From contig WYBN01000008.1 in the NCBI GenBank assembly GCA_011525875.1, positions 23,643 to 87,642 of the forward strand: a DNA stretch of 64,000 nt. The letters run 5' to 3'. Below the pieces are notes generated by a model that did no database searches, was not told where the DNA came from, and worked only from the letters and a program-made list of their open reading frames with translations. Below, piece after piece: positions 18,959-28,962 of this stretch (positions within the stretch are counted from its first letter, which is position 1; every line of letters begins with the position of its first letter). The position numbers and the translations under genes are program-made. The stretch comes from Melioribacteraceae bacterium (GTDB lineage Bacteria > Bacteroidota > Ignavibacteria > Ignavibacteriales > Melioribacteraceae).

Positions 18959-21331
18959 ATGGTACCTGCAAGCAAATATGAAATGTTGGAATATTACAAC
19001 AGTTTAATCAAACTGTCGCTGCAAGCTAAAGATAGTTTCCCCGATGAACTCTGTAACTTTCTTGTTACCGAGTTTGGGTTTCAATCGGGTGTTCTCTTTA
19101 AAGTATTGAATTCAAAAAGTTTATTAGTATTAGGTAAATCTTCTACTGCGAGGAAAACATATCTAAGGGGTTCGGAATTTACTTGCACTGCGTGCAGCCT
19201 TTTCGAAAACCATGGTGAGTTTGCAGTAAATTCATCTTCAAATTGCGATCTGCAGATTTCAGAATTTATTATATATGAGAGCTGCGTTACATTCAATTTG
19301 AGTAACGCCGAAAAGGGTTTTTTAAAGATAGCCAAGAAGACTGCCTTTACTCCCGCGGATAACGAAAACCTTCAGCGCATTAGCGAGTTTGTAGCAAATA
19401 TTTTAATAAATTGGATCGCAGCCAGAGGCGGAAACACCAGCATAAGCGAGAAACCATTTGGCGAAATCGCATCCGAAATTACAAATGAATTACGCGCTAA
19501 TACAAACGCTATAATCGGCTCTGCTTCCATTCTTGCCGAAGATAATTTAACTTCCTCTCAATCAGAATACGTAAATACAATTAAGAAGAATGCACAAAGC
19601 CTTCTGGTTAACTTAAAAGACTTTAATGACATTGCAAAGCTTGAAGTAACAACAGCTGATGAGAATAAAAAGAATGTTAACCTGAAGACATTGCTTGATG
19701 AATCTATTAGTACTGTCAACAACAAGTTTCCTTCTGGGAAAAGAAAAATTGAAGTGGAAATTGATAAGAATCTTCCTCCTTCGTGCAGTCTCGACGACTA
19801 TAAAGTAAGATTCATCCTTACAAATTTATTAATCATTTCAAGCCGCCTTACTTCCGAGGGCACTGTAAAAGTCAAAGTAAACGCTTTATCTTCGGATAAA
19901 ATTCAATTTATTATTTCAGACGACGGGAAAGGCATTGCCGAAACTATTGTTAAAAATATTTTTAACCCATTTGAAATACTTAAAGTAGACGAATTCCGAA
20001 ATACAGGGCTTACCGGATTAAGTTTTAATTTGCTCAAACGTTACGTTAGATTGCTGAACGGCGATATAAGAATTATTAGTCATCCAGGTCAGGGCACTAC
20101 TTCCAATTTCTCTGTGAGCGCCGATCTTCAAACTCAGGTCGAATCGCAAATTCTTTCCAAACTGCCTAAACCTACCAAGCAGAATAATATTCTTGTTATC
20201 GAAGATGATTATGCTACTTCAAAATTATTAAGCAATTATCTTAACAAGTGGGGTTATAATCCAACAATAGTAAACGAGGAAAATCAGGTTTTTCAACAAC
20301 TTGATAAAGAGAAATTTCTTGCCGTCATTCTCGATATCGAACTTCCGCACATAAATGGATTGGAGCTGTTGAAGCGTATTCACGAATATCCAAATTCAAA
20401 AAACACTCCTGTAATCGTCTGCTCGGTTGAGGTTGAAAGTCAGAAAGCCTTTATGATGGGTGCGGTTGAATATTTCATCAAGCCGATTAATTACAATTTC
20501 TTGGTGGAAGTTCTTACAAGTTACAAATTAAGAAAAAATTCAAATGTGCTTTGTGTTGACGACGACCTGCCTACATTAAACCTTGTTAAGCAGGCAATTG
20601 AAACGGCTGGATTTAATGCTGTTGCCGAGAATATCTCTGCTAAAGTAATGGACTCGATTAAAGATAAACAAATTGATCTTGCTATTGTTGACCTCGATAT
20701 GCCTTACCCCAATGGTTTTGAACTGATTAAAATGATAAAGTCCGACCCCAAATATGCACACTTGCCGATCATAATTTATACAGGCAAAGAAAACTATCAA
20801 GAGGATTTGAAAAAAATCGACGGACTTTTTGACGACTTGTTAGACAAACGTAGCACGAATATCGAAGACCTTGCCAAAACTATCAACGCAATGATCAACC
20901 GCTACGAAGAGCCTACTCCAGTTGAAGAGGTTATTCGTAAGAAGGACAGTGAAATTAAGATCCTGTTTGCAGAAGATTATAAGCACTCTCAGATCATCGT
21001 AACAAGATTACTGAAGAAGAACGGATTTGAAAATGTTGTGGTTGTTGAAAACGGCGAAGAAGCTGTTAATGTAGCTAAGAAAGAACAATTCGACCTTATT
21101 CTGATGGATATGCAGATGCCCGTAATGAACGGTTTTGAGGCAACCGAAGAAATCAGACGTATGTCAAATTATAAAGACACGGCATTAATTGCCCTTACAG
21201 CATTTGCCATGAAAGGTGATAAAGAAAAATGCCTTGAGGCTGGGGCGACTGATTATATTCCTAAACCAATTGACAGCAAAGAATTTATTGAAAAAGTAAA
21301 GTATTACATTAACGCAACCAAGAAGGTTTGA
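18959..21331 (+). CDS. Hybrid histidine-kinase-like protein with three receiver domains, phosphoacceptor His missing
   Basis: A 790-residue soluble signalling protein with a GAF-like N-terminus (about 15-150), a HisKA-like helix pair (about 165-225), a HATPase_c-like domain (about 240-395) and three receivers at about 408-525, 530-650 and 663-785. In the H-box the usual SHEIRTPLNAIIG is ITNELRANTNAIIG, so Asn176 replaces His. The N-box reads NLLIISSRLT instead of NLLsNAiKfT, while the G1 box SDDGKGI is kept. All three receivers keep the phosphoacceptor Asp (LDIELPHING, VDLDMPYPNG, MDMQMPVMNG) and receiver 3 is fully canonical. It probably binds ligand or ATP and receives phosphate from elsewhere. 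It ends in a strong terminator. Confidence 0.85.
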   Translation: MVPASKYEMLEYYNSLIKLSLQAKDSFPDELCNFLVTEFGFQSGVLFKVLNSKSLLVLGKSSTARKTYLRGSEFTCTACSLFENHGEFAVNSSSNCDLQISEFIIYESCVTFNLSNAEKGFLKIAKKTAFTPADNENLQRISEFVANILINWIAARGGNTSISEKPFGEIASEITNELRANTNAIIGSASILAEDNLTSSQSEYVNTIKKNAQSLLVNLKDFNDIAKLEVTTADENKKNVNLKTLLDESISTVNNKFPSGKRKIEVEIDKNLPPSCSLDDYKVRFILTNLLIISSRLTSEGTVKVKVNALSSDKIQFIISDDGKGIAETIVKNIFNPFEILKVDEFRNTGLTGLSFNLLKRYVRLLNGDIRIISHPGQGTTSNFSVSADLQTQVESQILSKLPKPTKQNNILVIEDDYATSKLLSNYLNKWGYNPTIVNEENQVFQQLDKEKFLAVILDIELPHINGLELLKRIHEYPNSKNTPVIVCSVEVESQKAFMMGAVEYFIKPINYNFLVEVLTSYKLRKNSNVLCVDDDLPTLNLVKQAIETAGFNAVAENISAKVMDSIKDKQIDLAIVDLDMPYPNGFELIKMIKSDPKYAHLPIIIYTGKENYQEDLKKIDGLFDDLLDKRSTNIEDLAKTINAMINRYEEPTPVEEVIRKKDSEIKILFAEDYKHSQIIVTRLLKKNGFENVVVVENGEEAVNVAKKEQFDLILMDMQMPVMNGFEATEEIRRMSNYKDTALIALTAFAMKGDKEKCLEAGATDYIPKPIDSKEFIEKVKYYINATKKV

Positions 21332-21359
21332 TTATTATCTAAATTAATTTTAGGATTAT

Positions 21360-21387
21360 GAATCCGGTACCCGCCGGATTCTTTTTT
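21360..21387 (+). terminator. Rho-independent terminator after the hybrid kinase-like gene
   Basis: Stem GAATCCGG (21360-21367) / CCGGATTC (21374-21381), six-base loop, then a run of T. It sits 28 bases after the stop codon and 23 bases before gltX. Confidence 0.88.
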
Positions 21388-21409
21388 ATCAACATATCAA
21401 AAGAATATA

Positions 21410-22867
21410 ATGATCCACTGTAAACCAAGAGTTAGATTCGCACCAAGTCCGACTGGTTATCTTCATGTCGGAGGATTAAGAACCGCACTTTACAATTATT
21501 TATTTGCGAAAAGAAACGAAGGAACTTTTGTTCTAAGAATAGAAGACACCGACCGGAACAGATTTGTTGAAGGAGCGGTTGAAAGTTTAATTGAGACCCT
21601 TGATTGGGCGGGATTAAAGCCAGACGAAGGGCCGGCTGCCGGCGGAAGCTACGGTCCTTATGTGCAGTCGCAGCGGCTAAATATTTATAATAAACACTCT
21701 CAAAAATTAATTGAAGATCATAAAGCCTATTATTGCTTCTGCTCGTCAGAACGTCTCGAAATTTTGAGGAAGGAACAACAGCAGGCTGGCGCATCTCAGA
21801 TGAAATATGATAAGCATTGCCTTAGTTTATCCGCAGATCAAATCCATAATAAACTTCAAGCAGGCGAGAATTGCGTAATTAGACTTAATGTTCAGTCCGG
21901 AGAAAAAGTAATCGTAGAAGATTTAATCCGCGGCAGGGTTGAATTTGACCCGGAAACTATAGACGACCAGGTGTTGATTAAAAGCGACGGCTACCCTACT
22001 TACCATCTTGCTAATGTTGTTGATGATCATTTGATGGAAATTACACATGTAATCCGGGGCGAAGAGTGGCTCCCTTCAACTCCAAAACATGTTTTACTTT
22101 ATCAATATTTCGGCTGGGAGATCCCTAAATTTGCACATTTACCGTTATTGCTTAACAGCGATAGATCGAAATTAAGCAAGCGCCAGGGCGACGTTGCCGT
22201 AGAGGATTATATAGCAAAGGGATATTTCAAAGAAGCGTTAATAAATTTTGTAGCTCTTCTCGGATGGAGCGCAGGCGACAATCAGGAGTTTTATTATTTG
22301 GATGAACTGATTGATAAATTCAGCCTTGAAAGAGTTCAAAAATCCGGCGCAGTCTTTAATATCGAAAAACTTAACTGGCTTAACTTTGAGCATCTGCAGA
22401 GAAAAGATTCAAATGAATTAGTAAGTTTATTACGGACTGAGATATCAAAATCAAAGTATATGAATAAATCCTTCAGTGATGATTACTTAAGCAGAGTAAT
22501 CAACGCCATGAAAGAGCGGGTTAATTTTGTGCATGAATTCCTTGCAAACGGTTTTTACTTTTTTGAAGCTCCAATAGAGTTTGAAGAAAAGGCTCGCGAA
22601 AAAAACTGGAAAGCGGATACCCCTGTTTATTTGGGAAAATTGAAGATAGAATTTGCTTCTTTAGAAAATCCGGTAAAAGAAGATTATGAAACTGCATTAG
22701 GAAAAGTTGCCGAAGAATTTGAAATAGGCAAAGGCAAATTGATTCATCCTTTGCGCCTGGTTGTTTCAGGAGTCAGCGGAGGACCCGGGGTTTATGACAT
22801 ACTCGAAATCTTAGGTAAGAACGAAGTAATTAAGCGTATTGAGACTGCCCTTCAAAAATTATCTTAG
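21410..22867 (+). CDS. gltX: Glutamyl-tRNA synthetase
   Basis: A 485-residue class I synthetase charging tRNA(Glu). The HIGH-type motif is RFAPSPTGYLHVGGLRTALYN at residues 8-28, and the KMSKS-type motif is SKLSKRQGDVAVEDY near residue 255. The C-terminal anticodon-binding domain ends with HPLRLVVSGVSGGPGVYDILE, typical of bacterial GluRS, and the length is normal. The gene is convergent with glnS, separated by 17 bases. The start is ATG 21410; no clear Shine-Dalgarno sequence is visible upstream. Confidence 0.96.
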   Translation: MIHCKPRVRFAPSPTGYLHVGGLRTALYNYLFAKRNEGTFVLRIEDTDRNRFVEGAVESLIETLDWAGLKPDEGPAAGGSYGPYVQSQRLNIYNKHSQKLIEDHKAYYCFCSSERLEILRKEQQQAGASQMKYDKHCLSLSADQIHNKLQAGENCVIRLNVQSGEKVIVEDLIRGRVEFDPETIDDQVLIKSDGYPTYHLANVVDDHLMEITHVIRGEEWLPSTPKHVLLYQYFGWEIPKFAHLPLLLNSDRSKLSKRQGDVAVEDYIAKGYFKEALINFVALLGWSAGDNQEFYYLDELIDKFSLERVQKSGAVFNIEKLNWLNFEHLQRKDSNELVSLLRTEISKSKYMNKSFSDDYLSRVINAMKERVNFVHEFLANGFYFFEAPIEFEEKAREKNWKADTPVYLGKLKIEFASLENPVKEDYETALGKVAEEFEIGKGKLIHPLRLVVSGVSGGPGVYDILEILGKNEVIKRIETALQKLS

Positions 22868-22884
22868 AGTAATATTTTTCCCTG

Positions 22885-24552
22885 TCAGCTTTTATTTAAC
22901 TTTGCCCAGGTATCTTTGAGAGTTACGGTTCTGTTAAATACCAGACTATGCTCGTTCGAATATTTGCTGTCCACACAGAAATAGCCAAGTCTTTCAAATT
23001 GATAATTAACTCTCGTTCTTGCATTTTTGAGTGAAGGCTCGAGCTTAGAATTTTTCACTATCTCTAAAGAGTCCGGGTTAATATGTTCTAACCAATTATC
23101 ATCGGCGGCAGGGTCTTCAATATTAAAGAGGCGGTCGTAAAGACGCACTTCGGCATCAATTGAGTGCCGGGCTGAGACCCAGTGAATCGTCCCTTTTACT
23201 TTTCTTGCACTAGTTCCTGTGCCGCTTCGAGTTTCGGGATCGTACGTGCACCTCAGTTCCAAAATTTCACCGGATGAACTCTTAATGACTTCTTCACATT
23301 TAATAACATAGGCATATTTCAACCTGACTTCCCCGCCGGGTACGAGTCGAAAATATTTTTTAGGCGGGTCCTCCATAAAGTCTGATTGTTCAATAAATAT
23401 TTCGCTGCAGAAAGGGATTGTCCTGTAACCTGACTTTTCATCTTCCGGGTTATTTACTGCATTCAAATCTTCGACCTTTTCTTCAGGATAATTTGTAATT
23501 ACAACCTTCAACGGCTTCAAAACTGCCATCACCCTTTGCGCGCGTTTATTAAGATCGTCTCTAATGGCGAATTCAAGCAGTGAAATGTCCGTTAAAGCGT
23601 CACGTTTAGCCACACCGATAATATCAGAAAAAGACCGGATTGATTCCGGTGTATATCCTCTCCTTCTGTAAGCCGAAATAGTTGGCATTCGTGGATCATC
23701 CCACCCATCAACATAACTTTCTTTAACAAGTTGCAGTAATTTCCTTTTGCTCATCACAGTGTAATTCAAATTCAAACGTGCAAATTCAATCTGCTGGGGA
23801 TGGTAAATCCCGAGCTGATTAAGATACCAATCATACAGTGGTCTGTGATTTTCAAACTCAAGGGTACAGATTGAATGAGTGATACCTTCAATAGAATCTT
23901 CAAGCCCATGCGCCCAATCGTAAGTCGGATATATGCACCAGTCGCTGCCCTGACGGTGGTGTTCTGAATGAACAATTCGATACATAATTGGATCGCGCAG
24001 ATTAAAATTAGCCGAAGCCATATCAATCTTCGCACGCAGGGTTTTAGCTCCGTTCGGGAATTCTCCGTTGCGCATCCGCTCAAACAAATTAAGATTCTCT
24101 TCAACACTTCTATTTCGATAAGGAGATTCTTTGCCCGGTTCAGTGAGCGTGCCTCTCGTTTCGCGTATTCCGTCTGCCGAAAGATCGCAGACGTAAGCAT
24201 TACCTTTATTGATTAGATCAACGGCATATTGATACATCTGTTCGAAATAATCGGAGGCAAATAAAATGCGGTCCTCAAAATCGGCTCCGAGCCATTTTAC
24301 ATCTTCAATGATAGAATCAACATATTCCTGCTCTTCTTTTTCCGGATTAGTATCGTCGAAGCGCAGATTGAATTTTCCTTTATAGTCTCTTGCAAGTCCG
24401 TAATTTAGAAGTATCGATTTGGCATGACCAATATGGAGATAGCCATTTGGTTCCGGAGGAAAACGAGTATGCACTCGTCCGCCCCATTTATTCGTCTTCA
24501 GATCCTCTTCTATAATCTCACGGATAAAATTTGTTTTCTTTTCTTCAGTCAT
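22885..24552 (-). CDS. glnS: Glutaminyl-tRNA synthetase
   Basis: A 555-residue class I synthetase charging tRNA(Gln) directly. The HIGH motif is [18 protein letters not shown] near residue 25, and the KMSKS motif is [13 protein letters not shown] near residue 265. It has two C-terminal beta-barrel domains with [17 protein letters not shown] and a typical end [13 protein letters not shown]. GlnRS is not universal in bacteria; its presence means that direct glutaminylation is available. It is convergent with gltX, so the two related synthetase genes sit tail to tail. Start ATG 24552. Confidence 0.96.
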   Translation of the reverse strand: MTEEKKTNFIREIIEEDLKTNKWGGRVHTRFPPEPNGYLHIGHAKSILLNYGLARDYKGKFNLRFDDTNPEKEEQEYVDSIIEDVKWLGADFEDRILFASDYFEQMYQYAVDLINKGNAYVCDLSADGIRETRGTLTEPGKESPYRNRSVEENLNLFERMRNGEFPNGAKTLRAKIDMASANFNLRDPIMYRIVHSEHHRQGSDWCIYPTYDWAHGLEDSIEGITHSICTLEFENHRPLYDWYLNQLGIYHPQQIEFARLNLNYTVMSKRKLLQLVKESYVDGWDDPRMPTISAYRRRGYTPESIRSFSDIIGVAKRDALTDISLLEFAIRDDLNKRAQRVMAVLKPLKVVITNYPEEKVEDLNAVNNPEDEKSGYRTIPFCSEIFIEQSDFMEDPPKKYFRLVPGGEVRLKYAYVIKCEEVIKSSSGEILELRCTYDPETRSGTGTSARKVKGTIHWVSARHSIDAEVRLYDRLFNIEDPAADDNWLEHINPDSLEIVKNSKLEPSLKNARTRVNYQFERLGYFCVDSKYSNEHSLVFNRTVTLKDTWAKLNKS

Positions 24553-24738
24553 ATTTCCATAAATTTTTCGTGCAAAAATAAGTATTTAGAATAAGACAAA
24601 CCAATCAACCGAAAGTTCGTTCCAATTTTGCTGCTCGACGTAAAATAAATTCTTAACCGGTAAACCAAAACATTTTGCGATATAAATCAAAGTTGGTTAT
24701 TTTTCGACCCGTTCTTTAACAAAACTTATGTCTAAAAT

Positions 24739-24822
24739 GCCGGAGTGGCGGAATTGGTAGACGCGCATGACTCAAAATCATGTATTCGCAAGAATGTGCC
24801 GGTTCGAGTCCGGCCTTCGGTA
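24739..24822 (+). tRNA. tRNA-Leu (anticodon CAA)
   Basis: An 84-base class II tRNA. The acceptor GCCGGAG pairs with CTTCGGT (two wobble pairs) and the discriminator is A. The D-loop has TGGTAGAC, the anticodon loop is CTCAAAA inside the stem CATGA/TCATG, and the T-arm GCCGG-TTCGAGT-CCGGC is perfect. A long variable arm (TATTCGCAAGAATG region) agrees with leucine identity. CCA is not encoded: ACTC follows the acceptor. Confidence 0.95.
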
Positions 24823-24902
24823 CTCAGTAAAATTCAACTCTACTTTCTTGAAATCAGCGCTCAATATTAATCTTTTTATAATTTTTGAAGTATCATCTAA
24901 TT

Positions 24903-26447
24903 TTATTTTGCCCAAAGGGGCATTGTGTCGAGATCAATATTAAATACTAGCACTCCTATTAGAAAAACCATTGCCGTGATAACAATAATTCCCATTATAT
25001 TTAACGCGAAACCGCATTTAACCATCTCGGCTATTTTTACTCTCTGACTTCCGAAGATAATAGCATTAGGCGGTGTTGCTACAGGAAGCATAAAAGCCAT
25101 AGAAGCTGAAAGAGTCGCTGTTAACATCAAGAATAGAGGATTAATCCCAATTGCAATAGAAACAGAAGCTAAAATCGGAAGAATCATTTCGGTTGTAGCC
25201 GTATTGGAAGTCAATTCGGTTAAAAAATTTATAAATATTGCGACTAACAGTATCATTAGCACCGGGGAAAGGTGCCCTACTCCTTTGAATGAAGCGCCGA
25301 TAAATTCAGAGAGTCCGCTCGAAACAAATCCCTTAGCCAATGCAAAACCTCCGCCAAAAAGTAAAATAATTCCCCACGGAATTTTTGCGAACACAGAGGC
25401 ATCTAAAATAGCATAAGACCTTAACTCAGCTTTGCGCGTCGGGAAAATAAATAAAAGAACAGCCATAAAAATTGCTACTGTACCATCGTTAATATAGCCT
25501 GGGTTGCCAAAAAGATTTGACCAGCCGGGAATTTTTATTATGCCAATATTTAAATCGCTTCTGAAAACCCAAAGCACAGCCGTTAAGGCGAAAACTACAG
25601 CGACTGCTTTTTCCTCTAAATGCATTCTGCCGATTTTCTTCTTCTCCTCGTCAAGAATGCGTTTATCCACTGTCAGTTCTTTCCCGAAATTAAAAAAGAC
25701 TTTTGTAAGAATCAGCCATGCAGCCGAAAGCATTATTATACTGATTGGAAGTCCCATAATCATCCAATCGCCGAAAGAAATTTCAGGCGAATCCGGGAAA
25801 ATAATTTTTAATATCCGCGTGAAAGAAAGATTTGGAGGAGAGCCTATAATAGTTGCTATCCCTCCGATTGAACAAGAATATCCGATGCCCAGCATTAGAG
25901 CTACGGAAAAATTATGAGTGCGCTCAACGCCAAACTCTTCCTCCAACTGTAATAATATAGAAAGACCAATTGGAAGCATCATTACTGCGGTAGCTGTGTT
26001 TGATATCCACATCGACAAAAATGCCGAGGCAATCATGAAGCCTAATATGATACTATTGGGCTTGCCCCCAAAAAATCGAATTATGTTCAGGGCTATTCTT
26101 TTATGGAGATTCCATTTTTCCATTGCAAGTGCGATTAAAAAACCGCCTAAGAAAAGAAAGATTGTCGAGTTTATATAGGATGCAGCCGTTTCTTCGCCGT
26201 TTAGTATGCCAAGCAAAGGGAATAAAGCAAGCGGAATCAACGCCGTTGCCGCTAATGGAATCGCTTCTGTTATCCACCATACAGCCATCAGCAAAGCCAC
26301 TGATGCAGCCGGTTTTATTAATTGATTTGGAGTGTTGAATTCACCGAAAAGGTAAAGTAGAATTGCCGCTGTTAGTCCGGCAAATAATCCAAGATTCTGG
26401 ATAAAGGTTCGCGATTGGTTTTCCTTTTCGATTTCCGGCATATTCAT
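24903..26447 (-). CDS. DASS/SLC13 family sodium-dependent anion symporter
   Basis: A 514-residue inner-membrane carrier with about 12 membrane segments. The family blocks are AVWWITEAIPLAATALIPLALFP near the N-terminus, the first Ser-Asn-Thr motif MWISNTATAVMMLPIG, and the second LTELTSNTATTEMILPIL, followed by MLPVATPPNAIIFGS. The two SNT motifs form the sodium and carboxylate/sulfate sites in SLC13 proteins. Likely substrates are C4-dicarboxylates such as succinate, fumarate or malate; sulfate cannot be excluded. It is a single gene: the ligase operon upstream on the same strand ends 214 bases earlier. Confidence 0.92.
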   Translation of the reverse strand: MNMPEIEKENQSRTFIQNLGLFAGLTAAILLYLFGEFNTPNQLIKPAASVALLMAVWWITEAIPLAATALIPLALFPLLGILNGEETAASYINSTIFLFLGGFLIALAMEKWNLHKRIALNIIRFFGGKPNSIILGFMIASAFLSMWISNTATAVMMLPIGLSILLQLEEEFGVERTHNFSVALMLGIGYSCSIGGIATIIGSPPNLSFTRILKIIFPDSPEISFGDWMIMGLPISIIMLSAAWLILTKVFFNFGKELTVDKRILDEEKKKIGRMHLEEKAVAVVFALTAVLWVFRSDLNIGIIKIPGWSNLFGNPGYINDGTVAIFMAVLLFIFPTRKAELRSYAILDASVFAKIPWGIILLFGGGFALAKGFVSSGLSEFIGASFKGVGHLSPVLMILLVAIFINFLTELTSNTATTEMILPILASVSIAIGINPLFLMLTATLSASMAFMLPVATPPNAIIFGSQRVKIAEMVKCGFALNIMGIIVITAMVFLIGVLVFNIDLDTMPLWAK

Positions 26448-26661
26448 TTATTTGTTGACAAGTAAATTTCAATCCCTTCTGTAAAATATTCATTTGCTGG
26501 TGGACAAACAAAAAATATTTGACTTCATCGGGAAACAGGAATTTAGAAGGACACGCCGGCTTAAGGAATATGCGAAGCCATGAAGTGATAATTAAACTCT
26601 TGGGCGTTGAAAAATATCAGTGTTGTTTTTGAATTCTAGCGAGAGAGAGGTTTGTTTCTAA

Positions 26662-27837
26662 TTATAGTTGATGAAAAGCTGTACTTGCGCCAACCCAGGT
26701 TTTATTTTTGTTAAAATCAACACCCATCATTTTCCCTTTGCTTGTTCTAAGCAAACTATTTACGAGCATGGGTTTGTCATCCCAGATAAACATAAGTCTA
26801 ACCTCAGCCTTTGCTGGTTCATCGCGTGTTTCAATTAAAGAGGCATAATTAATTTTTTTCATTAGTATATAGTTACCTTTGTCAGTAATCTTCTCAAGAT
26901 CGCTTTCGGTTACGTCAATCTTCACCCCGGAACCTGCAAAAGAATAAAGAGGCTTCAAAACAAAATTGTGCAGATCGGGAGGAAGCTGCGCCAATTCACT
27001 TAGAAGAAATGTCTCCGGCACAAATTCATTTTTTAGAAAAGGTATTGTGTGTTTGCTAAGTTTAAAAAACCAATTTGGGTGCCCTATCCATTCTACCTGC
27101 AGTTCATCATGTATATCAAAGTTTAGTTTTATTTTTTTGGCTGCGAGCTCATCGAATATAACCCGGTTATAAATCCTTTCAATTTTGCTTTCACTTCCGT
27201 TCCGCTTAACGAACAATTCTTTGCCGCGCTGGTAGACTTGTGTTATACAAATCGAATCAACTCCGGTATATTCTTTTGTCAATATAAAATCGATGCGTGT
27301 TTTTTGTTCTTGTGGCGCAAGCTCAAGCAAAAAAGTGGTTGCTGGATCGCTTGTGCCAAGCAGAGAACTTTTAAACATATCTATGTATGAGTTGAAATTT
27401 AGCCCGCTATAGAAAGGAGAGAAATCCTCCGGAATCTCGAAATGTTCGCGCAGCTTTATATCGAGATAAGCCTGAAAAGCATATAGCGAAGGAAAACCCT
27501 GGAGTTCGATCAATTGCGGCGAATACTCGTCTTCTATTTTTGTAATCGCAAAATCAATCTGAAAAAATTTTGGATGAGCATTTTCGCCTGGAACGATTAA
27601 ACCCGGCGGAATTGCATTAGCAGCGTAGGCTTTGAATTCTATACTGTTAATGCGGCTGATAATTGCTTCAGATGCTTGGAGCAGTTTTCTATTTAAGCTT
27701 CGGTCGATAAACAAAGGCGTTTCGCATATTCTAAAATCTGCCTCGCCGTTAGTCTTGCTCCAAACATCATTCAGAAAGGAATTGTATTTTGATTCACTAA
27801 ATTCTTTGTTGAATTTGTTTCTTATCTCTCTGATCAT
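26662..27837 (-). CDS. ATP-grasp-like protein, last gene of the ligase operon
   Basis: A 391-residue protein of unknown function. The C-terminal third reads as an ATP-grasp core: HNFVLKPLYSFAGSGVKIDV resembles the nucleotide lysine and glycine loop, YILMKKINYAS the adenine-binding linker, AEVRLMFIWDDKP a metal-binding strand, and NSLLRTSKGKMMGVDFNKN the terminal Arg/Asn metal motif. The N-terminal part has ITKIEDEYSPQLIELQGFPSLYAFQAYL, probably substrate-binding. It begins 2 bases after the YbdK-type gene, so it is surely co-transcribed. Predicted to form an amide or ester between a carboxylate and a second small molecule; the substrates are unknown. Confidence 0.7.
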   Translation of the reverse strand: MIREIRNKFNKEFSESKYNSFLNDVWSKTNGEADFRICETPLFIDRSLNRKLLQASEAIISRINSIEFKAYAANAIPPGLIVPGENAHPKFFQIDFAITKIEDEYSPQLIELQGFPSLYAFQAYLDIKLREHFEIPEDFSPFYSGLNFNSYIDMFKSSLLGTSDPATTFLLELAPQEQKTRIDFILTKEYTGVDSICITQVYQRGKELFVKRNGSESKIERIYNRVIFDELAAKKIKLNFDIHDELQVEWIGHPNWFFKLSKHTIPFLKNEFVPETFLLSELAQLPPDLHNFVLKPLYSFAGSGVKIDVTESDLEKITDKGNYILMKKINYASLIETRDEPAKAEVRLMFIWDDKPMLVNSLLRTSKGKMMGVDFNKNKTWVGASTAFHQL

Positions 27838-27839
27838 AA

Positions 27840-28952
27840 TTATTCTTCAAGGTCTTTGTTGGTTTGTTCGATAATGTAATCAACTACTTTTTTCAGATCG
27901 TTTGTTTCGTTGAATACTTTTAACTGTCGTCTGGCTCCAGTGCCGGTTTCGAGCATTTTATAAACGAAATTTATCTCATCCCTGCTGCCGAGATCGTCAA
28001 TTACATCATCAACAAAAGCAAGCAATTCATGGATCAGATCTTCTGTGGGTACTTCTTTCTGCTTGCCGAAATCAATCAGCTTGCCTTCCAATCCGTATCG
28101 TGAAGCGCGCCATTTGTTTTCGTTTATGTAAAGTCTGCGGTATAATCTAAACCCGAGGTTCTGTTCGATCAGTTTGTGAAGTTTTGCAACTACAGCCTGG
28201 ATAAGTGCGGCGATTGCAATTGTTTCGTCAACTAAAAGCTGCACGTCGCAGATGCGGATTTCAAGCGTGGGATATTTTGGATGAGGTCTTATATCCCACC
28301 ATATCTTCGATGCATCTTCAATGCAGTTTGTTTTAACAAGAAGATTAACGTAGCTGAGAAATTCGCCATGACTGTTGAAATGGTCAGGTATCCCCGTTCT
28401 GGGGAAGCGGTCAAAAATCTTTGCACGGTAGGATTTGAAACCTGTATTTCTACCCTTCCAAAAAGGAGAATTAGTTGATAACGCATAGATGTGCGGAAGG
28501 AAATATCTCATCGCATTCATTATATGAATTGCACGTTCTTTATCGTCAATGCCTATATGAACATGCAAACCAAAAATCAAATTGGCGCGTGCAACTTGCT
28601 GCATTTGTTCAACGACATCTTTGTACCGGGGCCGGTCGGTAATTTCCTGATCTTCCCATCTGGAAAAAGGGTGCGTTCCCGCGGCGGCGATTCTCAGATT
28701 CTGTATTTCTGCAACTTTACGAAGTTCCCTTCTCAGACGTTTAACTTCCTGTTTAGCCTCCTTGATGTTGTAACATATATTTGAGCCGATTTCCACTACC
28801 GACTGATGCATTTCAGCTTTAGCTTGTTCCTTAAAGATCAGCCTGCCCTCATCCAGCAGCTGCTGTATATGCGATTTAAGTTCCCGCGTTTCCGGATCGA
28901 CTATTTGAAATTCTTCTTCAATACCTATTGTGAAAATTCTTTTATCAGGCAT
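27840..28952 (-). CDS. YbdK-type carboxylate-amine ligase (GCS2 family)
   Basis: A 370-residue enzyme of the glutamate-cysteine ligase 2 family, with the glutamine-synthetase-like fold. N-terminal FTIGIEEEFQIVDPETREL is the family signature, then EIGSNICYNIKEA, GTHPFSRWEDQEIT, LIFGLHVHIGID (metal-site histidines) and LEIRICDVQLLVDETIAIAAL. Homologues show weak gamma-glutamylcysteine-forming activity in vitro, and the true substrates are usually unknown. I choose the ATG at 28952, preceded by GAAGGAGAAATT; an upstream in-frame start at 29009 would overlap the previous gene by 47 bases. It lies 10 bases after one ATP-grasp gene and 2 bases before another. Confidence 0.88.
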   Translation of the reverse strand: MPDKRIFTIGIEEEFQIVDPETRELKSHIQQLLDEGRLIFKEQAKAEMHQSVVEIGSNICYNIKEAKQEVKRLRRELRKVAEIQNLRIAAAGTHPFSRWEDQEITDRPRYKDVVEQMQQVARANLIFGLHVHIGIDDKERAIHIMNAMRYFLPHIYALSTNSPFWKGRNTGFKSYRAKIFDRFPRTGIPDHFNSHGEFLSYVNLLVKTNCIEDASKIWWDIRPHPKYPTLEIRICDVQLLVDETIAIAALIQAVVAKLHKLIEQNLGFRLYRRLYINENKWRASRYGLEGKLIDFGKQKEVPTEDLIHELLAFVDDVIDDLGSRDEINFVYKMLETGTGARRQLKVFNETNDLKKVVDYIIEQTNKDLEE

Positions 28953-28962
28953 AATTTCTCCT

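Noticed and set aside
26448..26661. Small gene or RNA between the DASS gene and the ligase operon
   Set aside because: No plausible ORF, tRNA or stable hairpin was found in these 214 bases.
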